DNA of 34,780 bases from a virus. The position numbers were made by a program, and so were the translations under genes. The notes beneath the pieces were generated by a model. It ran no database searches. It saw only the letters and a program-made list of their open reading frames with translations, and was not told the DNA's origin. The DNA is taken from IMG/VR virus record IMGVR_UViG_3300030389_002025, positions 1 through 34,780 of that record; one strand, given 5' to 3'. This document shows, piece after piece, positions 16,547-23,429 of the stretch (position 1 is the stretch's first letter; every line of letters starts with the position of its first letter).

Positions 16547-16595
16547 AGGAATAGGGAGAGGTCCGGCATACGAACCTCTCCCTGATGTAATTCCT
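16547..16595. other. Strong inverted repeat between capsid and tail genes
   Basis: AGGGAGAGGT (16553-16562) and ACCTCTCCCT (16574-16583) form a perfect 10-bp stem, with an outer AGGAAT/ATTCCT pair (16547-16552, 16590-16595). There is no U-tract on the minus side, so it is probably an RNA-processing, stability or leaky attenuation site that sets capsid versus tail expression rather than a full terminator. Confidence 0.65.
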
Positions 16596-16603
16596 AGTAG
16601 TTC

Positions 16604-17065
16604 TTATATCTGACAGATTTCCAATTTGATTACGATCTCACCAGCGGTAAGTTCGTTCAAACTATATGGAGCATCATTGTCAGTATCAGGACTGAACAGA
16701 ATGTCGACGGTGTCGGCAGTAGCGTACACCTTGCCATTTTCGTTATCAAGTAACGCGCCAGTATTAGCAACGAAAGAAATCTCAGTTGCATCAGTATGAA
16801 TATCAGCGGCAGTAATATATCCATCAGCGTCATCACCATCTCCAATTGTGATGGTAAGGTCGTCTCCGGAACCACTATCGTTGAACGCGGTTACAAGTTT
16901 GACTGCGCAATTACGAACCTGACTTCCGGCAGGAAGCGTGTAGGTAAACGTTTTGGTTGCGCGATCTGCGAGTGTGCCAGCTTTAGCCACCGAAAAGTCC
17001 TCAAAAGTAATTCTGATTTCATCGGTAAATCCATTAGCGGCTTCTTGGTTTGTTAAAGAACCCAT
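16604..17065 (-). CDS. Probable head decoration/stabilisation protein
   Basis: A 153-aa acidic beta-rich protein (DEIRITFEDFSVAKAGTLAD, then TKTFTYTLPAGSQVRNCAVK and DDLTITIGDGDDADGY). It directly follows the major capsid gene and has its own Shine-Dalgarno (AGGAGA, from TCTCCT at 17074-17079), fitting a high-copy capsid-binding protein. Strong inverted repeat follows it. A small fibre or tail protein is the alternative. Confidence 0.6.
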   Translation of the reverse strand: MGSLTNQEAANGFTDEIRITFEDFSVAKAGTLADRATKTFTYTLPAGSQVRNCAVKLVTAFNDSGSGDDLTITIGDGDDADGYITAADIHTDATEISFVANTGALLDNENGKVYATADTVDILFSPDTDNDAPYSLNELTAGEIVIKLEICQI

Positions 17066-17095
17066 GTCTTAAATCTCCTAAGTTATTGATTAGAA

Positions 17096-18061
17096 TTAGT
17101 TGAAGAAACCGTGGGCTTTAGGCATGTGACATGCAAGCCCAGCGATCAGGGAACAGAAACCTCTGCGGCCACCTCCTTGATTCTCAAGTTCCGAGTTAGA
17201 CTCGGCTTGAAGAGTGTGGATGGCAACATACTCAGGATCGATAAGCAGTCCAGCGTCACCGTCGATAGTTGAACTACCGGAGGTGCGATTCAAGAATACT
17301 GACGGTACAATGGCCACAGTACCGAAGTCTCCTTCGTAGAGGTTAACAGTAAGCGTGATCTTCTTGCTTTCTGCGGGTTGAGTTACGGAGAATGCAAATC
17401 CTGCTCCGCCAGCCTGACGGGCAAAATCACTAATCTCTTTCTTCAACTGCGGTCCGGCAATCAAGGTAAGCTGACCACCCGGCATTCCGTTGGCTTCGTA
17501 AAGCTCCTGAAGAACGCTATTGAAGGTAGCTTCGGTTTGAGTTCCGGTCGTGTCGTTGGCAACGTTTTGAGCAAACGTTGGGATGTCGGATGGTTGACCA
17601 CCAACTCCAAGAAACTTAAACATTCCGCGAGTTTTATAAGGCGAACCAGTCCCGGAGTCGGCTTGACGATCTTGCGCGGAACAAACGGCGGCCTCAAGGT
17701 CACGCTTGATTTCACGAACTGCTTTGGCTTCGGAAGCGGCGAATTCATTCGCAACACCCGCCGTATCAACGAGTTCTGCGATATTCGAGACTGCGTAGGT
17801 GCGTCGGAAGGATTGAATGAAATTTCCGATACGAGCGCGGTTTGCGGCTTTGTTATCAAAACTCGAAACGTCCTCGCCCTCATTGATTCCCGAAAAATCG
17901 ACGACACTAAGGTCATCGACTTGAACTTCGAAAAAAGTTCCGGTTGCAGTTGCTTTGTTTGCCATTGAGACAAACGGAGTAGACTCAGGTTCAAGGATCG
18001 TCAGCACATCCGACAAATCCTCTCTTTGGCCTACGGTATTATAGGTACTTGCTTTAGGCAT
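17096..18061 (-). CDS. Major capsid protein, SU10/DUF5309-type HK97 fold
   Basis: A 321-aa protein whose N-terminus (STYNTVGQREDLSDVLTILE, then PESTPFVS) is diagnostic of the SU10-type major capsid family. The rest follows: FFEVQVDDLSVVDFSGINEG, NFIQSFRRTYAVSNIAELVD, and a C-terminal P-domain-like region with ESKKITLTVNLYEGDFGTVA. It assembles the icosahedral shell, guided by the scaffold encoded just upstream. It has the best ribosome-binding site in the window (AGGAGGT, 6 bp before ATG), matching very high expression. Confidence 0.9.
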   Translation of the reverse strand: MPKASTYNTVGQREDLSDVLTILEPESTPFVSMANKATATGTFFEVQVDDLSVVDFSGINEGEDVSSFDNKAANRARIGNFIQSFRRTYAVSNIAELVDTAGVANEFAASEAKAVREIKRDLEAAVCSAQDRQADSGTGSPYKTRGMFKFLGVGGQPSDIPTFAQNVANDTTGTQTEATFNSVLQELYEANGMPGGQLTLIAGPQLKKEISDFARQAGGAGFAFSVTQPAESKKITLTVNLYEGDFGTVAIVPSVFLNRTSGSSTIDGDAGLLIDPEYVAIHTLQAESNSELENQGGGRRGFCSLIAGLACHMPKAHGFFN

Positions 18062-18067
18062 TTTTTT

Positions 18068-18074
18068 ACCTCCT
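18068..18074 (-). promoter_or_regulatory. Consensus Shine-Dalgarno of major capsid gene
   Basis: AGGAGGT on the minus strand, 6 bases before the capsid ATG. Most other minus-strand genes rely on stop/start overlaps, so this full-strength site marks out the capsid gene for high translation. Confidence 0.85.
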
Positions 18075-18091
18075 TAGATATAATTAAGATT

Positions 18092-19192
18092 TTATTTTGC
18101 GGTTGCCCGCTTGAGTTTAATGTAAGTCTGAAAATCCGCCATTGATCCCGATGCTTCGTATTTACGCTTTGCGGCATCAACCTCTTTGTTCTTTTTAGCC
18201 TGTGGCGTTTTCGGCCTACTCGATCCCGCTTCCGCGCTCGCTACCGGAGTTTTGGGTTTGGGTTTCGGCTTATTCGCCTGTGCTTGTCTAGCTTGTACGG
18301 ACTTCATTCCTTCGACCATCAACCCTAAAGCAAAGTTGCTATTGGGAAGATATTCGACCAAAGGCTTGTAGAGCGGTGAAGCCTTGACTTGCATAAACAG
18401 TTTGTAATCCTCGCTTTCCGGTTCCCCAAGGAACTGAAAAGTTTGAATCGCTTGCTGGTCGGCTTGGGTGCGTTCCTTGATCCAATTCTGCCTAGCGGGC
18501 GCATCCTTGCGAAGAATCTTCTTTGCATTTGCACGAATGCGTTTTAGCTCGGCCTTGGTATAAGTCTTGTCCCCATCCTTCAACACGTACTCGTTTCCGT
18601 CATTGTCGTATTCCGCCTCGTTGTCCATTCCCTCTTCCGCCCACTCAATGAGCGTCTGTAGGTTCTCGACTTCCTTGGCTAATCCGGCTTCGTCGGCTAC
18701 GTTGTGCAGTGCATTGTCCTTGAGGAACTCAGGAAGTTCGCTTGTCGCAGGTTGTTGAGCTTGTTGGGCTTGCGCCTGTAACTCGGCATTTTCAGCGAGC
18801 AATGCTTTCTTCTGAGCGGTCAGTCTTCCGAACCGCTTGACCGCAGATGCGTTCAGCGACTTTGCAAGTTCTCGACTTTCCTCCTCGGACAAACTGTCCA
18901 GGTCTATGTTAAACTTTGAAAGAACGTTTTGAGGTTCTGTCTGCTCTGAAGTCTCCTCCTCGGCTTCGATCTCCTCGACGGATTGGTCCTCAAGCGATTC
19001 CGTAGGCTCCGCAGTTCCTTCAGCGGGTTCGTCCTCACTCTCGGTCGGTTCAGGTTCAGCTTCTTTGGCTTGTCTGCTCTTCAATAACTGATCGGCAAAT
19101 TCGGCCATCGAGACGTTCCCGTCACCTAGCGTTTCACTATCCACGGAATTTTCAGAGGATTCCGAGACAACCTCTTCGGTAATTGTTTCCAT
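18092..19192 (-). CDS. Scaffolding-like protein
   Basis: A 366-aa protein directly upstream of the capsid gene. The first ~95 residues are extremely acidic with repeated EPTESEDEP-type stretches. A helical, Gln/Ala-rich coiled coil follows (LTAQKKALLAENAELQAQAQ), and the C-terminus is basic (PKPKPKTP, then KKNKEVDAAKRKYEASGSM). Acidic helical rods with a basic capsid-binding end, immediately before the capsid gene, are typical of phage scaffolds. No protease domain is visible. It is the first gene after a terminator and a consensus promoter. Confidence 0.72.
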   Translation of the reverse strand: METITEEVVSESSENSVDSETLGDGNVSMAEFADQLLKSRQAKEAEPEPTESEDEPAEGTAEPTESLEDQSVEEIEAEEETSEQTEPQNVLSKFNIDLDSLSEEESRELAKSLNASAVKRFGRLTAQKKALLAENAELQAQAQQAQQPATSELPEFLKDNALHNVADEAGLAKEVENLQTLIEWAEEGMDNEAEYDNDGNEYVLKDGDKTYTKAELKRIRANAKKILRKDAPARQNWIKERTQADQQAIQTFQFLGEPESEDYKLFMQVKASPLYKPLVEYLPNSNFALGLMVEGMKSVQARQAQANKPKPKPKTPVASAEAGSSRPKTPQAKKNKEVDAAKRKYEASGSMADFQTYIKLKRATAK

Positions 19193-19223
19193 AACTTCAA
19201 GGCTAGATTGCCTAGTGTAGCAA

Positions 19224-19252
19224 AATATAGTGCAATGTACTTACAGAGGCAA
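19224..19252 (-). promoter_or_regulatory. Sigma70-type promoter for scaffold-capsid operon
   Basis: On the minus strand TTGCCT (19252-19247), 17 bp, then TATATT (19229-19224): good hexamers at ideal spacing. It lies between the preceding terminator hairpin and the scaffold ATG at 19192, where a new transcript is needed. Part of the -35 box abuts the terminator U-tract. Confidence 0.65.
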
Positions 19253-19253
19253 C

Positions 19254-19291
19254 AAAAAAGCCCGCACGACTACCCCAGATCGTGCGGGCTT
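19254..19291 (-). terminator. Rho-independent terminator upstream of scaffold operon
   Basis: AAGCCCGCACGA (19258-19269) and TCGTGCGGGCTT (19280-19291) form a perfect 12-bp stem with a 10-base loop, followed on the minus strand by a U-tract (A-run 19254-19259). It ends the portal and small-protein transcript. Confidence 0.93.
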
Positions 19292-19310
19292 GGGTGTGGA
19301 TATGACTGAA

Positions 19311-19538
19311 TCAAAGTTTGTAGAAGTTGTCCAACTCCTCGTCTATTGCCTCTAATTTTCCGGTCATCATAAAGTGTCTGTTGGTACTGTCAATTACCGC
19401 TTTGGTCTGCAACTGGCGTATAACTTCTTCGCGCATTGCTTCGCGCATTTTAATATAAGTTTTAAAATTAGGGTCGTTTTTGAGCGCAACCAAGGCAACA
19501 ACCGCTTCTTCAGGATCGATCTCATGATAGGTTTTCAT
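19311..19538 (-). CDS. 75-aa helical hypothetical protein
   Basis: Charged, helical (YHEIDPEEAVVALVALKNDP, then REAMREEVIRQLQTK), ending EAIDEELDNFYKL. It is the last gene of the portal transcript, just before the terminator, and begins in an ATGA overlap with a 40-aa reading frame upstream. Function unknown; a head-morphogenesis accessory is possible from its position next to the scaffold. Confidence 0.65.
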   Translation of the reverse strand: MKTYHEIDPEEAVVALVALKNDPNFKTYIKMREAMREEVIRQLQTKAVIDSTNRHFMMTGKLEAIDEELDNFYKL

Positions 19539-19657
19539 TTTAGGAGTTCGTACAATAGGGATAGGCTTAAAAACATTAGGTCAATGATGGCATCTCTTTC
19601 GAAGAAGAACATGACCAACACAATGATCCAGTACCATTCTCTTTGCAGATGTTGCAC
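19535..19657 (-). CDS. Possible 40-aa hydrophobic peptide (GTG start)
   Basis: Reading from a GTG at 19657 gives a 40-aa peptide with a strongly hydrophobic core (WYWIIVLVMFFF) and a second hydrophobic stretch (LMFLSLSLLYELL). Its TGA forms an ATGA overlap with the next gene, the coupling used throughout this operon. It overlaps a 27-aa Cys-rich frame in another register (19576-19659); only one or both may be used. The start is uncertain because no ATG is available. Confidence 0.35.
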   Translation of the reverse strand: MQHLQREWYWIIVLVMFFFERDAIIDLMFLSLSLLYELLK

Positions 19658-19659
19658 AT
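19576..19659 (-). CDS. Possible 27-aa two-CxxC micro-zinc-knuckle peptide
   Basis: The ATG at 19659 lies two bases after the stop of the basic 80-aa gene, with AAGAG upstream as a weak ribosome site. The peptide contains CNIC and CWSC, ten residues apart, a four-cysteine set that could hold zinc. It overlaps the 40-aa hydrophobic frame. Too short for family recognition; the pattern could be chance. Confidence 0.35.
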   Translation of the reverse strand: MCNICKENGTGSLCWSCSSSKEMPSLT

Positions 19660-19661
19660 TT

Positions 19662-19904
19662 TTATCTCTTCTTGCCCTTATGCAGTCCGTGCTTGGCGTA
19701 TTGCTTGCCCTTTTTGGTCGCGGCTCGCTTCTTTCTGTTCGCCGCCGCAAGCTTTGCCCTGCCCGATTTTGTGCTTTTTAATTTTTTGATCGTTGCGGAT
19801 GGGGCGTATACTTCTCCCGTCTCCGAAGACTTTTTGCCGGAAGCGGTCCTCCACTTCTGCTTAGTCCATCGCTTGAGCGATTTCTGCGACTTTTTCAATG
19901 CCAT
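19662..19904 (-). CDS. Basic 80-aa protein, DUF5872-like
   Basis: A lysine/arginine-rich protein with SLKRWTKQKWRTASGKKSSE and TGEVYAPSATIKKLKS, a pattern I associate with DUF5872 proteins of phages and large viruses, followed by a nearly all-basic tail (RKKRAATKKGKQYAKHG). It overlaps the next upstream gene by one base (19904). With pI far above neutral it probably binds nucleic acid, perhaps as a packaged DNA-condensing protein; function is unproven. Confidence 0.65.
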   Translation of the reverse strand: MALKKSQKSLKRWTKQKWRTASGKKSSETGEVYAPSATIKKLKSTKSGRAKLAAANRKKRAATKKGKQYAKHGLHKGKKR

Positions 19905-20098
19905 CAGTTGCGATATCCTCCACCCGCTTTCTTATAGGCAGATGCCAACATTTGGGCTTTGCGCGCACTCCATTGTCCTGGACGTCCGCCCTTGGAACCC
20001 GCTTTGATTCTATTGAACAAACGCTTGCGCATAGCGGGTTTGGTATAGTTGCCCGCTTCATTGACGCGGGACTTGGTCTTTTTCTTTTTGGCGGGCAT
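19904..20098 (-). CDS. Basic 64-aa phage protein (KSRVNEAGNYTKP family)
   Basis: A small basic protein with KSRVNEAGNYTKPAMRKRLF and GGRPGQWSARKAQMLASAYK, a sequence type I recall recurring in aquatic phages and metagenomic viruses with no assigned function. Ends GGGYRN. It shares a base with the preceding TAA (TAATG) and with the following gene. Likely nucleic-acid-binding or a minor virion component. Confidence 0.7.
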   Translation of the reverse strand: MPAKKKKTKSRVNEAGNYTKPAMRKRLFNRIKAGSKGGRPGQWSARKAQMLASAYKKAGGGYRN

Positions 20099-20214
20099 TA
20101 CTTTTTCTTTTTCCTCCGCCCTTTTAAGGCCACGAAGTCTGCCTTCGTGATTCTATTGCGGGGCTTTGCCGCCCCTGCAATCTTCTTCTGTTTACCTGTC
20201 AACTTTCTTACCAT
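20098..20214 (-). CDS. 38-aa basic microprotein (VRKLTGKQKKIA family)
   Basis: A 38-codon gene beginning MVRKLTGKQKKIAGAAKPRN and ending in a run of lysines. It overlaps the upstream stop by 7 bp (ATGGTAA) and shares a base with the downstream ATG (TAATG), so the reading frame is well supported. Similar very short 'KLTxKQxKIAxAAKPxN' proteins are familiar to me from phages; function unknown. Confidence 0.72.
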   Translation of the reverse strand: MVRKLTGKQKKIAGAAKPRNRITKADFVALKGRRKKKK

Positions 20215-20456
20215 TTCTTACAACTCCAGTATCCTGCGGTCAGTTTAGACTTTTTCTCATCGCATTTATGTCTTGCTCGGAAGGATTTACGCCTTGCGGG
20301 TATGTTCTTCTTAATAGACATCTTAGGGTCTCCATAACGAACAAGGCGAACTTTGTCTCCTTCTTTGGCAAGTACGGCAAACTTCTTCGACTTACCCGGA
20401 GTCCTCTTGGGCTTATTATAACCACTAAAACGTTCACCTCGATAAGTTATGCTCAT
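20208..20456 (-). CDS. Basic 82-aa phage protein (DUF6321-like)
   Basis: Starts MSITYRGERFSGYNKPKRTP, then KSKKFAVLAKEGDKVRLVRY, and ends in FRARHKCDEKKSKLTAGYWS-type basic helix. This matches a widely distributed phage small-protein family (DUF6321-like, from memory). This copy has two cysteines near the end (HKCDEKK, WSCKKW). ATG shares a base with the upstream TGA. Probably a small structural or DNA-associated protein. Confidence 0.7.
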   Translation of the reverse strand: MSITYRGERFSGYNKPKRTPGKSKKFAVLAKEGDKVRLVRYGDPKMSIKKNIPARRKSFRARHKCDEKKSKLTAGYWSCKKW

Positions 20457-21121
20457 CAGTTCTTGTCATCCGCATACAAATTGTCAAAGGTGGTCTCCCA
20501 ATCCGTGTACGAGTCATGCTTCTCAGCGGAATGTACGTATTGACTGGGAACGAAATCAGGCGGACCTTCACCAACCAACCACAATGCGGGGTTCGTTACA
20601 CGAACGCGATTATTGGGTAGGGCGATGATTTGTCCCTTCCACGGTCCCTCAATCAATTCAAGCACGTGGCTTTGCTTATGTTGGGCGGGATCGTCGGCAA
20701 TGGAATTGCCCGTGAAGTCAACGGTGAACATATAATGAGCTTTGTAGAACTCTCCGTCTAGCTTGGCGATCCAAGGGCTTGAACTTACGCGGTCAAGTTT
20801 CATAACCGCAATATCGCGGGACGGACAATCCCACGGCTGGGCAATATGGGTGGGACACTTATCGGGCCATTCCTCGTAGGGAACGTCCGCAATTAATGCG
20901 GTGATTGGCATCCTTGCCCACATTGCGCCGCCATGAGGATTTGGGTCTTCCTCATCACATCCCGTAAATACGACCTGAAAAGACAAGCATCTATCGGGAA
21001 TCGCGCAGACTGCGATTGCCAAACCGTGCAGATATTCTCCTTCGTATTTCATGTGATTATGCGTGAACTCCTTGCGGACCCACACTTTGAACTGCGGAAT
21101 GTTTGCTATAAGGAACGACAT
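20456..21121 (-). CDS. 221-aa conserved marine-phage-type protein, function unknown
   Basis: A soluble protein with many aromatic, proline and cysteine residues: FLIANIPQFKVWVRKEFTHN at the start, then CLSFQVVFTGCDEEDPNPHG, WDCPSRDIAVMKLDRVSSSP and YKAHYMFTVDFTGN. The arrangement (beta strands, conserved CDEEDPNPHGGAMWAR) recurs in marine phages between portal and capsid genes. No catalytic site can be named. It is tightly joined to the 20-aa and 82-aa genes on either side. A head-assembly role is inferred from position. Confidence 0.7.
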   Translation of the reverse strand: MSFLIANIPQFKVWVRKEFTHNHMKYEGEYLHGLAIAVCAIPDRCLSFQVVFTGCDEEDPNPHGGAMWARMPITALIADVPYEEWPDKCPTHIAQPWDCPSRDIAVMKLDRVSSSPWIAKLDGEFYKAHYMFTVDFTGNSIADDPAQHKQSHVLELIEGPWKGQIIALPNNRVRVTNPALWLVGEGPPDFVPSQYVHSAEKHDSYTDWETTFDNLYADDKN

Positions 21122-21183
21122 TAGCGGCGCTTTCTACGCATTCCGCCTTTGCTCATATACTTGCTTTTCTTTTTTCCTCGCAT
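21121..21183 (-). CDS. 20-aa Lys/Arg-rich micropeptide
   Basis: ATG at 21183, starting MRGKKKSKYMSKGG and ending in RRKRR; the TAA shares a base with the ATG of the next gene (TAATG), and GGAG-like purines are limited upstream. Ten of twenty residues are Lys or Arg. Short basic KYMSKGG-like peptides occur near phage portal genes in my recollection. The tight overlap is the main support. Confidence 0.5.
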   Translation of the reverse strand: MRGKKKSKYMSKGGMRRKRR

Positions 21184-21245
21184 GATATGTTGGGTTTTGA
21201 TGTTGGTCGATAGACCGTTTGACCGATCTTAGAAAATTTCTTCAT
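21153..21245 (-). CDS. Possible 30-aa peptide coupled to portal stop
   Basis: The ATG at 21245 overlaps the portal TGA (ATGA). The frame begins MKKFSKIGQTVYRPTSK and ends at TGA 21153, overlapping the 20-aa gene by 31 bp in another register. Without it, a 58-bp untranslated gap would separate portal and the next gene, rare in this operon. Evidence is positional only. Confidence 0.45.
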   Translation of the reverse strand: MKKFSKIGQTVYRPTSKPNISCEEKRKASI

Positions 21246-23314
21246 GCCGCTGATGCAGTCTGTCCGAATTGCGTGGGCATCGCGCCCAATCTGCCGATTT
21301 GAGCGTTTTGTTGTTGTTGAATCTGCATGGAGCGCTGACTCATGTAATTTTGAATACGCTCCTGCAATGCAGGGTCTTGCTGGGCTTTTTGTTGAACGTC
21401 AGGTTGAGCCAGCCATTGCTGGAACACTTGCATCTTCAACTCATGCGCATCTTGCGGTTTGACGTTTGGCTGTACTCCCGCAACCAATTCCGCAATCGTT
21501 TGACGTTCTTCATTGACTGCATTTTGGGATGCGGTCTCCTTGGGTAACAATACCTTTTCGGATGCGCCCGGCAAGACCTGTCCGATTGCCAATTGAAGCA
21601 AGCGTTCGGTGTCCAAAGTTCCGTTCTTGTCAAGCAAACCGCCAAGTTCAGCAACCGTCTTTACACGTTCAAGCATTTGTTGCGGGTCTTGCGTAGCGGC
21701 ATCGAATTGCAAATAAAAATCAAAGCGTTCGCTTGGCGCGCCCTTAGAAAACTTTTGCATGTCGCGCATTCCGGTAACCCGAAAGAACTCAGCGTCAGGA
21801 CCATACTGTTGATAGAGCGTATAAATCTGATCGAACAAATGCTTAAGGTGTTGGAATACTTTGTCGATGTTTCGTTGTTGCTTCATTTGAGCCTCAACGG
21901 GATCAACGCCAGGAGCGTTCCTACCAATCAATCGATCAAATTGTTCTTTGACGTATTGTCGGACCTGTACCGATCCACCGTCAAATCTTGGAGTATCCGC
22001 AAATCTGTACTCACCCGGTGTACGATACGGAATGCGTACTCCCGGCCCCCAGCGGGTCGGAGCGCGCCCGAGTGGATGTTCCAAGGGTGGGAGCGTAGAA
22101 ATGCTTTGTCTGTCAATCGATGCATCCTCTTCGATCTTTAAAATATTTTGCGGACCTTCTCCAAGCTCGGCAACGGAGCGGGAATGATAGAGGCGCTTAC
22201 TCGTCTTTTCGTAAGTCGTGACGACGAACGGATATTTTCCATGACTGTAATCCAAAAGCTGATGCTTGGCATAGACTTCAGGTACGCGGTCGCAAAAGAT
22301 TGTGCAGTAAATACCGGGAACGTCATCAATATCTAGCAAGCGTTGATAGCAGTAAATTACGCGGATGGTCTCGTCATCATTGCGAATGACTTCTTCCTGC
22401 AAGCGCAAATTGTTAATCACGGGATCAACTTCTCCCTGTTGGGCAAGTTCAATTGCCTTATCCACGAACTCCTCGTCCCATCCTTCCGTGCCAATCTTTG
22501 CCCGCAGTTGTTCGGGTGTCATATTGATGACGTGAAAGACGTAGGGCGCTTCCTGCGGATCAATCGCATAGGATGGCCAAAATACGTCCTCATCGGGAGC
22601 GAGGGCTTTGATGCGTGGTTGATTGATCACTCTGCGGGTTATGGGTATCGTAGTCTCTCCGTCCTGACGCAACTCTCTGAGCATTCCGCGAGCCTTGGCC
22701 TTGGAAACATTGAATTGTTCGTTTAGAGCGGCGGACAATTCATTGTCCATACTTCCGTCCTGTATTGCAGTCGCAATCTGTGGAAGGGCTTGAGCAATCT
22801 GATCAAGCTGAATGGATTGTTGTTGCTTGAGGTCTTGCGAGTCCCAGTAGCAATAATGCACCATCATGCCCTTCTCATAAAAATGATTGAGTCCAAGTTC
22901 CACTTCATCATAGAACTCCTGCATCTTCGTATTGAGCATCCAACGCATGAAATTGCTGATGACGTTGGAACGTTCGATATCATCGGATTCCACAGGCGTG
23001 GCAACGATATGGGCGCGTCTGATGGCATTGAGCGACATGGACACAAGCGTGTTGATCGTTTCATCCACCATGCGCACTTCCTGATCACTGGCCCCTTCCC
23101 AAGGGAAGACCTCTCCGGTCTCGCTCAGACTACCATGCTTCTTGTAATCGTCACTCTTTCCATTCCACAAACAGTTCCGAGTGTCGTAATCTCTCTGCCT
23201 ACGATCCATCCATTCGCCCAAGTCGCTTTGGGTACGACGGTAAGTTTCCTGCAAGTATCCAATATCGGGTTCCTTGGAAACGAACAATAATTCAGGATCA
23301 GAAGCACTTTGCAT
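21242..23314 (-). CDS. Portal protein
   Basis: A 690-aa protein next to TerL with the features of podovirus-type portals: a DYDTRNCLWNGKSDDYKKHG region, EVFPWEGASDQEVRMVDETI, a long helical stem, KYPFVVTTYEKTSKRLYHSR, and a Gln-rich C-terminal tail with RSMQIQQQQNAQIG. Portals form the dodecameric ring through which DNA is packaged and ejected. The ATG at 23314 is chosen over TTG 23326, because the TTG falls inside the -10 region of a consensus promoter. Confidence 0.85.
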   Translation of the reverse strand: MQSASDPELLFVSKEPDIGYLQETYRRTQSDLGEWMDRRQRDYDTRNCLWNGKSDDYKKHGSLSETGEVFPWEGASDQEVRMVDETINTLVSMSLNAIRRAHIVATPVESDDIERSNVISNFMRWMLNTKMQEFYDEVELGLNHFYEKGMMVHYCYWDSQDLKQQQSIQLDQIAQALPQIATAIQDGSMDNELSAALNEQFNVSKAKARGMLRELRQDGETTIPITRRVINQPRIKALAPDEDVFWPSYAIDPQEAPYVFHVINMTPEQLRAKIGTEGWDEEFVDKAIELAQQGEVDPVINNLRLQEEVIRNDDETIRVIYCYQRLLDIDDVPGIYCTIFCDRVPEVYAKHQLLDYSHGKYPFVVTTYEKTSKRLYHSRSVAELGEGPQNILKIEEDASIDRQSISTLPPLEHPLGRAPTRWGPGVRIPYRTPGEYRFADTPRFDGGSVQVRQYVKEQFDRLIGRNAPGVDPVEAQMKQQRNIDKVFQHLKHLFDQIYTLYQQYGPDAEFFRVTGMRDMQKFSKGAPSERFDFYLQFDAATQDPQQMLERVKTVAELGGLLDKNGTLDTERLLQLAIGQVLPGASEKVLLPKETASQNAVNEERQTIAELVAGVQPNVKPQDAHELKMQVFQQWLAQPDVQQKAQQDPALQERIQNYMSQRSMQIQQQQNAQIGRLGAMPTQFGQTASAA

Positions 23315-23326
23315 ATGCAGTAGCAA

Positions 23327-23355
23327 ATTATAGCCTTTTGTAGTTGCCAGGTCAA
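23327..23355 (-). promoter_or_regulatory. Consensus sigma70 promoter of portal operon
   Basis: On the minus strand TTGACC (23355-23350), exactly 17 bp, then TATAAT (23332-23327). A transcript would start near 23320, only about 6 bases before the portal ATG at 23314, so the message would be almost leaderless. Confidence 0.75.
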
Positions 23356-23391
23356 ACGGATTAATTCACTCTGAAATTGTATTCATGTTCT

Positions 23392-23429
23392 CCCCGTGGT
23401 CTTTGGCGTTAGGGACCACGGGGTTTTTT
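23392..23429 (+). terminator. Hairpin with U-tract on the plus strand, after TerL
   Basis: CCCCGTGGTC (23392-23401), 12-base loop, GACCACGGGG (23414-23423), then TTTTTT (23424-23429). The U-tract is on the plus strand, although all genes here are on the minus strand. On the minus side it starts right after the TerL stop but lacks a U-tract, so termination of TerL transcription there may be partial. Confidence 0.75.

Noticed and set aside
17378-17968. 196-aa plus and 177-aa minus alternative frames in the capsid gene
   Set aside because: Capsid family match fixes the reading frame; the others are shadows.
21153-21183. Programmed frameshift joining the 30-aa and 20-aa frames through the A-run
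   Set aside because: A AAA AAG occurs only in the 20-aa frame, and shifting there does not join the two frames usefully; lysine-rich genes contain such strings by chance.
21593-22141. 182-aa plus-strand ORF inside portal
   Set aside because: Antisense shadow; portal frame is clear throughout.
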